DNA of 64,000 nucleotides from Myotis daubentonii (lineage: Eukaryota; Chordata; Mammalia; Chiroptera; Vespertilionidae): assembly GCF_963259705.1 (NCBI RefSeq), contig NC_081853.1, positions 744,001-808,000 on the forward strand, read 5' to 3'. Below the pieces are notes generated by a model, which was not told the DNA's origin, did no database searches, and was given only the letters and a program-made list of their open reading frames with translations. Each line of letters starts with the position of its first letter. Position 1 is the stretch's first letter. Positions 51,448 to 61,811 of this stretch are shown piece by piece. The translations under genes were made by a program, and so were the position numbers.

Positions 51448-54281
51448 AGTTTTCCCCTGTTAACCTCCGTGATAGAATACGACAGTAAATGTAGTAAGAA
51501 TCTATTTACTTGTACTTGAGGTGTTTCTTACACGTTCTTAATCATTTCTGGGAACTATCATTGTGTATTTTAACAGTTTTACCAAAATTAGACAGTTTGC
51601 TTAGAAGAATATACCGGAATCGTCACCATTTTAACTGATTCACACAAAAAAACGCCAAAGCCAATCCTCCTTAATTGTTAACAGAAACACTATTCTCGTC
51701 ATTCCAAGGCTTTAGACACCAATTCTGAGCTCTGTAAGCATGAACTCTTAATATTTCAAAGCACAGTCCCGTGAAAACGCCACCGGAAGTACCGGGAGAC
51801 GTAAATATTACCAGTATTTCCGTCTTTTCACAGCTTTCCACTGGAAACCTCCCTGATTGAATAAGACAGTAAATTTAGTAAGAACCTCTTTACGTGTACT
51901 TGAGGTGTTTCTTACACGTTCTTAATCATTTCTGGGAACTATCATTGTGTATTTTAACAGTTTTACCAAAATTAGACAGTTTGCTTAGAAGTATTTACCG
52001 GAATCGTCACCATTTTAACTGATTCACACAAAAAAACGCCAAAGCCAATCCTCCTTAATTGTAAACAGAAACACTATTCTCATCATTCCAAGGCTTTAGA
52101 CACCAATTCTGAGCTCTGTAAGCATGAACTCTTAATATTTCAAAGCACAGTCCCGTGAAAACGCCACCGGAAGTACCGGGAGACGTAAATATTACCAGTA
52201 TTTCCTTCTTTTCACAGCTTTCCACTGGAAACCTCCCTTATTGAATAAGACAGTAAATTTAGTAAGAACCTATTTACGTGTACTTGAGGTGTTTCTTACA
52301 CGTTCTTAATCATTTCTGGGAACTATCATTGTGTATTTTAACAGTTTTACCAAAATTAGACAGTTTGCTTGGAAGTATTTACCGGAATCGTCACCATTTT
52401 AACTGATTCACACAAAAAAACGCCAAAGCCAATCCTCCTTAATTGTAAACAGAAACACTATTCTCGTCATTCCAAGGCTTTAGACACCAATTCTGAGCTC
52501 TGTAAGCATGAACTCTTAATATTTCAAAGCACCGTCCCGTGAAAACGCCACCGGAAGTACCCGGAGACGTAAATATTACCAGTATTTGCGTCATTTCACA
52601 GTTTTCCCCTGTTAACCTCCGTGATAGAATACGACAGTAAATGTAGTAAGAATCTATTTACTTGTACTTGAGGTGTTTCTTACACGTTCTTAATCATTTC
52701 TGGGAACTATCATTGTGTATTTTAACAGTTTTACCAAAATTAGACAGTTTGCTTAGAAGAATTTACCGGAATCGTCACCATTTTAACTGATTCACACAAA
52801 AAAACGCCAAAGCCAATCCTCCTTAATTGTTAACAGAAACACTATTCTCGTCATTCCAAGGCTTTAGACACCAATTCTGAGCTCTGTAAACATGAACTCT
52901 TAATATTTCAAAGCACAGTCCCGTGAAAACGCCACCGGAAGTACCCAGAGACGTAAATATTACCAGTATTTCCGTCTTTTCACAGCTTTCCACTGGAAAC
53001 CTCCCTGATTGAATAAGACAGTAAATTTAGTAAGAACCTATTTACGTGTACTTGAGGTGTTTCTTACACGTTCTTAATCATTTCTGGGAACTATCATTGT
53101 GTATTTTAACAGTTTTACCAAAATTAGACAGTTTGCTTAGAAGTATTTACCGGAATCGTCACAATTTTAACTGATTCACACAAAAAAAGGCCAAAGCCAA
53201 TCCTCCTTAATGGTAAAAATCAACACTATTCTCGTCATTCCAAGGCTTTAGACACCAATTCTGAGCTCTGTAAGCATGAACTCTTAATATTTCAAAGCAC
53301 AGTCCCGTGAAAACGCCACCGGAAGTACCCAGAGACGTAAATATTACCAGTATTTCCGTCTTTTCACAGCTTTCCACTGGAAAACTCCCTGATTGAATAA
53401 GACAGTAAATTTAGTAAGAACCTATTTACGTGTACTTGAGGTGTTTCTTACACGTTCTTAATCATTTCTGGGAACTATCATTGTGTATTTTAAGTTTTAC
53501 CAAAATTAGACAGTTTGCTTAGAAGTATTTACCAGAATCGTCACCATTTTAACTGATTCACTCAAAAAAACGCCAAAGCCAATCCTCCTTAATTGTAAAC
53601 AGAAACACTATTCTCATCATTCCAAGGCTTTAGACACCAATTCTGAGCTCTGTAAGCATGAACTCTTAATATTTCAAAGCACAGTCCCGTGAAAACGCCA
53701 CCGGAAGTACCGGGAGACGTAAATATTACCAGTATTTCCTTCTTTTCACAGCTTTCCACTGGAAACCTCCCTTATTGAATAAGACAGTAAATTTAGTAAG
53801 AACCTATTTACGTGTACTTGAGGTGTTTCTTACACGTTCTTAATCATTTCTGGGAACTATCATTGTGTATTTTAACAGTTTTACCAAAATTAGACAGTTT
53901 GCTTGGAAGTATTTACCGGAATCGTCACCATTTTAACTGATTCACACAAAAAAACGCCAAAGCCAATCCTCCTTAATTGTAAACAGAAACACTATTCTCG
54001 TCATTCCAAGGCTTTAGACACCAATTCTGAGCTCTGTAAGCATGAACTCTTAATATTTCAAAGCACCGTCCCGTGAAAACGCCACCGGAAGTACCCGGAG
54101 ACGTAAATATTACCAGTATTTGCGTCATTTCACAGTTTTCCCCTGTTAACCTCCGTGATAGAATACGACAGTAAATGTAGTAAGAATCTATTTACTTGTA
54201 CTTGAGGTGTTTCTTACACGTTCTTAATCATTTCTGGGAACTATCATTGTGTATTTTAACAGTTTTACCAAAATTAGACAG
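51212..54281 (+). repeat. Eight-unit (3070-bp) tandem duplication, copy 2
   Basis: This copy starts with GCTTGGAAGTAT at about 51216, inside what began as an N unit. It repeats GAATATACCGG (51608), GTAAACATG (52888, counterpart of 49818) and the 2-bp deletion unit of cassette 4. The exact breakpoints are only defined to within the identical sequence around phase 145-150. Confidence 0.9.
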
Positions 54282-54517
54282 TTTGCTTAGAAGAATTTAC
54301 CGGAATCGTCACCATTTTAACTGATTCACACAAAAAAACGCCAAAGCCAATCCTCCTTAATTGTTAACAGAAACACTATTCTCGTCATTCCAAGGCTTTA
54401 GACACCAATTCTGAGCTCTGTAAGCATGAACTCTTAATATTTCAAAGCACAGTCCCGTGAAAACGCCACCGGAAGTACCCAGAGACGTAAATATTACCAG
54501 TATTTCCGTCTTTTCAC
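52984..54517 (+). repeat. Deletion cassette 4: D*-Kdel-L-N
   Basis: The Kdel unit is 53368-53749, eight units (3070 bp) after cassette 3. The cassette itself is the duplicate of cassette 3 by the 3070-bp duplication. Its N unit has the ordinary GCTTAGAAGAAT, unlike the chimeric N of cassette 3. Confidence 0.92.
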
Positions 54518-56437
54518 AGCTTTCCACTGGAAACCTCCCTGATTGAATAAGACAGTAAATTTAGTAAGAACCTCTTTACGTGTACTTGAGGTGTTTCTTA
54601 CACGTTCTTAATCATTTCTGGGAACTATCATTGTGTATTTTAACAGTTTTACCAAAATTAGACAGTTTGCTTAGAAGTATTTACCGGAATCGTCACCATT
54701 TTAACTGATTCACACAAAAAAACGCCAAAGCCAATCCTCCTTAATTGTAAACAGAAACACTATTCTCATCATTCCAAGGCTTTAGACACCAATTCTGAGC
54801 TCTGTAAGCATGAACTCTTAATATTTCAAAGCACAGTCCCGTGAAAACGCCACCGGAAGTACCGGGAGACGTAAATATTACCAGTATTTCCTTCTTTTCA
54901 CAGCTTTCCACTGGAAACCTCCCTTATTGAATAAGACAGTAAATTTAGTAAGAACCTATTTACGTGTACTTGAGGTGTTTCTTACACGTTCTTAATCATT
55001 TCTGGGAACTATCATTGTGTATTTTAACAGTTTTACCAAAATTAGACAGTTTGCTTGGAAGTATTTACCGGAATCGTCACCATTTTAACTGATTCACACA
55101 AAAAAACGCCAAAGCCAATCCTCCTTAATTGTAAACAGAAACACTATTCTCGTCATTCCAAGGCTTTAGACACCAATTCTGAGCTCTGTAAGCATGAACT
55201 CTTAATATTTCAAAGCACCGTCCCGTGAAAACGCCACCGGAAGTACCCGGAGACGTAAATATTACCAGTATTTGCGTCATTTCACAGTTTTCCCCTGTTA
55301 ACCTCCGTGATAGAATACGACAGTAAATGTAGTAAGAATCTATTTACTTGTACTTGAGGTGTTTCTTACACGTTCTTAATCATTTCTGGGAACTATCATT
55401 GTGTATTTTAACAGTTTTACCAAAATTAGACAGTTTGCTTAGAAGAATTTACCGGAATCGTCACCATTTTAACTGATTCACACAAAAAAACGCCAAAGCC
55501 AATCCTCCTTAATTGTTAACAGAAACACTATTCTCGTCATTCCAAGGCTTTAGACACCAATTCTGAGCTCTGTAAGCATGAACTCTTAATATTTCAAAGC
55601 ACAGTCCCGTGAAAACGCCACCGGAAGTACCGGGAGACGTAAATATTACCAGTATTTCCGTCTTTTCACAGCTTTCCACTGGAAACCTCCCTGATTGAAT
55701 AAGACAGTAAATTTAGTAAGAACCTCTTTACGTGTACTTGAGGTGTTTCTTACACGTTCTTAATCATTTCTGGGAACTATCATTGTGTATTTTAACAGTT
55801 TTACCAAAATTAGACAGTTTGCTTAGAAGTATTTACCGGAATCGTCACCATTTTAACTGATTCACACAAAAAAACGCCAAAGCCAATCCTCCTTAATTGT
55901 AAACAGAAACACTATTCTCATCATTCCCAGGCTTTAGACACCAATTCTGAGCTCTGTAAGCATGAACTCTTAATATTTCAAAGCACAGTCCCGTGAAAAC
56001 GCCACCGGAAGTACCGGGAGACGTAAATATTACCAGTATTTCCTTCTTTTCACAGCTTTCCACTGGAAACCTCCCTTATTGAATAAGACAGTAAATTTAG
56101 TAAGAACCTATTTACGTGTACTTGAGGTGTTTCTTACACGTTCTTAATCATTTCTGGGAACTATCATTGTGTATTTTAACAGTTTTACCAAAATTAGACA
56201 GTTTGCTTAGAAGTATTTACCGGAATTGTCACCATTTTAACTGATTCACACAAAAAAACGCCGAAGCCAATCCTCCTTAATTGTTAACAGAAACACTATT
56301 CTCGTCATTCCAAGGCTTTAGACACCAATTCTGAGCTCTGTAAACATGAACTCTTAATATTTCAAAGCACAGTCCCGTGAAAACGCCACCGGAAGTACCC
56401 AGAGACGTAAATATTACCAGTATTTCCGTCTTTTCAC
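54518..56437 (+). repeat. Five-unit spacer between cassettes 4 and 5 (D-L-N-D-L)
   Basis: Starts are 54518, 54902, 55286, 55670 and 56054. The last L carries GGAATTGTC (56222), as do the L units before cassettes 1 and 2. The ancestral tract therefore probably read L-D*-Kdel-L-N-D-L. Confidence 0.8.
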
Positions 56438-57971
56438 AGCTTTCCACTGGAAACCTCCCTGATTGAATAAGACAGTAAATTTAGTAAGAACCTATTTACG
56501 TGTACTTGAGGTGTTTCTTACAAGTTCTTAATCATTTCTGGGAACTATCATTGTGTATTTTAACAGTTTTACCAAAATTAGACAGTTTGCTTAGAAGTAT
56601 TTACCGGAATCGTCACAATTTTAACTGATTCACACAAAAAAAGGCCAAAGCCAATCCTCCTTAATGGTAAAAATCAACACTATTCTCGTCATTCCAAGGC
56701 TTTAGACACCAATTCTGAGCTCTGTAAGCATGAACTCTTAATATTTCAAAGCACAGTCCCGTGAAAACGCCACCGGAAGTACCCAGAGACGTAAATATTA
56801 CCAGTATTTCCGTCTTTTCACAGCTTTCCACTGGAAAACTCCCTGATTGAATAAGACAGTAAATTTAGGAAGAACCTATTTACGTGTACTTGAGGTGTTT
56901 CTTACACGTTCTTAATCATTTCTGGGAACTATCATTGTGTATTTTAAGTTTTACCAAAATTAGACAGTTTGCTTAGAAGTATTTACCAGAATCGTCACCA
57001 TTTTAACTGATTCACACAAAAAAACGCCAAAGCCAATCCTCCTTAATTGTAAACAGAAACACTATTCTCATCATTCCAAGGCTTTAGACACCAATTCTGA
57101 GCTCTGTAAGCATGAACTCTTAATATTTCAAAGCACAGTCCCGTGAAAACGCCACCGGAAGTACCGGGAGACGTAAATATTACCAGTATTTCCTTCTTTT
57201 CACAGCTTTCCACTGGAAACCTCCCTTATTGAATAAGACAGTAAATTTAGTAAGAACCTATTTACGTGTACTTGAGGTGTTTCTTACACGTTCTTAATCA
57301 TTTCTGGGAACTATCATTGTGTATTTTAACAGTTTTACCAAAATTAGACAGTTTGCTTGGAAGTATTTACCGGAATCGTCACCATTTTAACTGATTCACA
57401 CAAAAAAACGCCAAAGCCAATCCTCCTTAATTGTAAACAGAAACACTATTCTCGTCATTCCAAGGCTTTAGACACCAATTCTGAGCTCTGTAAGCATGAA
57501 CTCTTAATATTTCAAAGCACCGTCCCGTGAAAACGCCACCGGAAGTACCCGGAGACGTAAATATTACCAGTATTTGCGTCATTTCACAGTTTTCCCCTGT
57601 TAACCTCCGTGATAGAATACGACAGTAAATGTAGTAAGAATCTATTTACTTGTACTTGAGGTGTTTCTTACACGTTCTTAATCATTTCTGGGAACTATCA
57701 TTGTGTATTTTAACAGTTTTACCAAAATTAGACAGTTTGCTTAGAAGAATTTACCGGAATCGTCACCATTTTAACTGATTCACACAAAAAAACGCCAAAG
57801 CCAATCCTACTTAATTGTTAACAGAAACACTATTCTCGTCATTCCAAGGCTTTAGACACCAATTCTGAGCTCTGTAAGCATGAACTCTTAATATTTCAAA
57901 GCACAGTCCCGTGAAAACGCCACCGGAAGTACCGGGAGACGTAAATATTACCAGTATTTCCGTCTTTTCAC
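56438..57971 (+). repeat. Deletion cassette 5: D*-Kdel-L-N, slightly diverged
   Basis: The Kdel unit is 56822-57203, nine units after cassette 4. It has private changes: TTACAAGTTC near 56519 in D*, TTTAGGAAGAACC near 56866, and TCACACAAAA where the other four Kdel units read TCACTCAAAA. It is therefore the most distinct of the five cassettes. Confidence 0.92.
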
Positions 57972-60900
57972 AGCTTTCCACTGGAAACCTCCCTGATTGA
58001 ATAAGACAGTAAATTTAGTAAGAACCTCTTTACGTGTACTTGAGGTGTTTCTTACACGTTCTTAATCATTTCTGGGAACTATCATTGTGTATTTTAACAG
58101 TTTTACCAAAATTAGACAGTTTGCTTAGAAGTATTTACCGGAATCGTCACCATTTTAACTGATTCACACAAAAAAACGCCAAAGCCAATCCTCCTTAATT
58201 GTAAACAGAAACACTATTCTCATCATTCCAAGGCTTTAGACACCAATTCTGAGCTCTGTAAGCATGAACTCTTAATATTTCAAAGCACAGTCCCGTGAAA
58301 ACGCCACCGGAAGTACCGGGAGACGTAAATATTACCAGTATTTCCTTCTTTTCACAGCTTTCCACTGGAAACCTCCCTTATTGAATAAGACAGTAAATTT
58401 AGTAAGAACCTATTTACGTGTACTTGAGGTGTTTCTTACACGTTCTTAATCATTTCTGGGAACTATCATTGTGTATTTTAACAGTTTTACCAAAATTAGA
58501 CAGTTTGCTTAGAAGTATTTACCGGAATCGTCACCATTTTAACTGATTCACACAAAAAAACGCCGAAGCCAATCCTCCTTAATTGTTAACAGAAACACTA
58601 TTCTCGTCATTCCAAGGCTTTAGACACCAATTCTGAGCTCTGTAAGCATGAACTCTTAATATTTCAAAGCACAGTCCCGTGAAAACGCCACCGGAAGTAC
58701 CCAGAGACGTAAATATTACCAGTATTTCCGTCTTTTCACAGCTTTCCACTGGAAAACTCCCTGATTGAATAAGACAGTAAATTTAGTAAGAACCTATTTA
58801 CGTGTACTTGAGGTGTTTCTTACACGTTCTTAATCATTTCTGGGAACTATCATTGTGTATTTTAACAGTTTTACCAAAATTAGACAGTTTGCTTAGAAGA
58901 ATTTACCGGAATCATCACCATTTTAACTCATTCACACAAAAAAACGCCAAAGCCAATCCTCCTTAATTGTAAACAGAAACACTATTCTCGTCATTCCAAG
59001 GCTTTAGACACCAATTCTGAGCTCTGTAAGCATGAACTCTTAATATTTCAAAGCACCGTCCCGTGAAAACGCCACCGGAAGTACCCGGAGACGTAAATAT
59101 TACCAGTATTTGCGTCATTTCACAGCTTTCCCCTGTTAACCTCCGTGATAGAATACGACAGTAAATGTAGTAAGAATCTATTTACTTGTACTTGAGGTGT
59201 TTCTTACACGTTCTTAATCATTTCTGGGAACTATCATTGTGTATTTTAACAGTTTTACCAAAATTAGACAGTTTGCTTAGAAGTATTTACCGGAAACGTC
59301 ACCATTTTAACTGATTCACACAAAAAAACGCCAAAGCCAATCCTCCTTAATTGTTAACAGAAACACTATTCTCATCATTCCAAGGCTTTAGACACCAATT
59401 CTGAGCTCTGTAAGCATGAACTCTTAATATTTCAAAGCACAGTCCCGTGAAAACGCCACCGGAAGTACCGGGAGACGTAAATATTACCAGTATTTCCGTC
59501 TTTTCACAGCTTTCCACTGGAAACCTCCCTGATTGAATAAGACAGTAAATTTAGTAAGAACCTCTTTACGTGTACTTGAGGTGTTTCTTACACGTTCTTA
59601 ATCATTTCTGGGAACTATCATTGTGTATTTTAACAGTTTTACCAAAATTAGACAGTTTGCTTAGAAGTATTTACCGGAATCGTCACCATTTTAACTGATT
59701 CACACAAAAAAACGCCAAAGCCAATCCTCCTTAATTGTAAACAGAAACACTATTCTCATCATTCCAAGGCTTTAGACACCAATTCTGAGCTCTGTAAGCA
59801 TGAACTCTTAATATTTCAAAGCACAGTCCCGTGAAAACGCCACCGGAAGTACCGGGAGACATAAATATTACCAGTATTTCCTTCTTTTCACAGCTTTCCA
59901 CTGGAAACCTCCCTTATTGAATAAGACAGTAAATTTAGTAAGAACCTATTTACGTGTACTTGAGGTGTTTCTTACACGTTCTTAATCATTTCTGGGAACT
60001 ATCATTGTGTATTTTAACAGTTTTACCAAAATTAGACAGTTTGCTTAGAAGTATTTACCGGAATCGTCACCATTTTAACTGATTCACACAAAAAAACGCC
60101 GAAGCCAATCCTCCTTAATTGTTAACAGAAACACTATTCTCGTCATTCCAAGGCTTTAGACACCAATTCTGAGCTCTGTAAGCATGAACTCTTAATATTT
60201 CAAAGCACAGTCCCGTGAAAACGCCACCGGAAGTACCCAGAGACGTAAATATTACCAGTATTTCCGTCTTTTCACAGCTTTCCACTGGAAAACTCCCTGA
60301 TTGAATAAGACAGTAAATTTAGTAAGAACCTATTTACGTGTACTTGAGGTGTTTCTTACACGTTCTTAATCATTTCTGGGAACTATCATTGTGTATTTTA
60401 ACAGTTTTACCAAAATTAGACAGTTTGCTTAGAAGAATTTACCGGAATCATCACCATTTTAACTCATTCACACAAAAAAACGCCAAAGCCAATCCTCCTT
60501 AATTGTAAACAGAAACACTATTCTCGTCATTCCAAGGCTTTAGACACCAATTCTGAGCTCTGTAAGCATGAACTCTTAATATTTCAAAGCACCGTCCCGT
60601 GAAAACGCCACCGGAAGTACCGGGAGACATAAATATTACCAGTATTTCCTTCTTTTCACAGCTTTCCACTGGAAACCTCCCTTATTGAATAAGACAGTAA
60701 ATTTAGTAAGAACCTATTTACGTGTACTTGAGGTGTTTCTTACACGTTCTTAATCATTTCTGGGAACTATCATTGTGTATTTTAACAGTTTTACCAAAAT
60801 TAGACAGTTTGCTTAGAAGTATTTACCGGAATCGTCACCATTTTAACTGATTCACACAAAAAAACGCCGAAGCCAATCCTCCTTAATTGTTAACAGAAAC

Positions 60901-61811
60901 ACTATTCTCGTCATTCCAAGGCTTTAGACACCAATTCTGAGCTCTGTAAGCATGAACTCTTAATATTTCAAAGCACAGTCCCGTGAAAACGCCACCGGAA
61001 GTACCCAGAGACGTAAATATTACCAGTATTTCCGTCTTTTCACAGCTTTCCACTGGAAAACTCCCTGATTGAATAAGACAGTAAATTTAGTAAGAACCTA
61101 TTTACGTGTACTTGAGGTGTTTCTTACACGTTCTTAATCATTTCTGGGAACTATCATTGTGTATTTTAACAGTTTTACCAAAATTAGACAGTTTGCTTAG
61201 AAGAATTTACCGGAATCATCACCATTTTAACTCATTCACACAAAAAAACGCCAAAGCCAATCCTCCTTAATTGTAAACAGAAACACTATTCTCGTCATTC
61301 CAAGGCTTTAGACACCAATTCTGAGCTCTGTAAGCATGAACTCTTAATATTTCAAAGCACCGTCCCGTGAAAACGCCACCGGAAGTACCCGGAGACGTAA
61401 ATATTACCAGTATTTGCGTCATTTCACAGCTTTCCCCTGTTAACCTCCGTGATAGAATACGACAGTAAATGTAGTAAGAATCTATTTACTTGTACTTGAG
61501 GTGTTTCTTACACGTTCTTAATCATTTCTGGGAACTATCATTGTGTATTTTAACAGTTTTACCAAAATTAGACAGTTTGCTTAGAAGTATTTACCGGAAT
61601 CGTCACCATTTTAACTGATTCACACAAAAAAACGCCAAAGCCAATCCTCCTTAATTGTTAACAGAAACACTATTCTCATCATTCCAAGGCTTTAGACACC
61701 AATTCTGAGCTCTGTAAGCATGAACTCTTAATATTTCAAAGCACAGTCCCGTGAAAACGCCACCGGAAGTACCGGGAGACGTAAATATTACCAGTATTTC
61801 CGTCTTTTCAC
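57972..61811 (+). repeat. Ordinary units with an L-K dimer repeat
   Basis: Class order is D-L-K-N-D-L-K-L-K-N. The L-K pair at 59892-60659 is followed by L-K at 60660-61427, and GGGAGACATAAAT occurs just before both L units (59859 and 60627, shift 768 bp). This is a local two-unit duplication. Confidence 0.8.
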
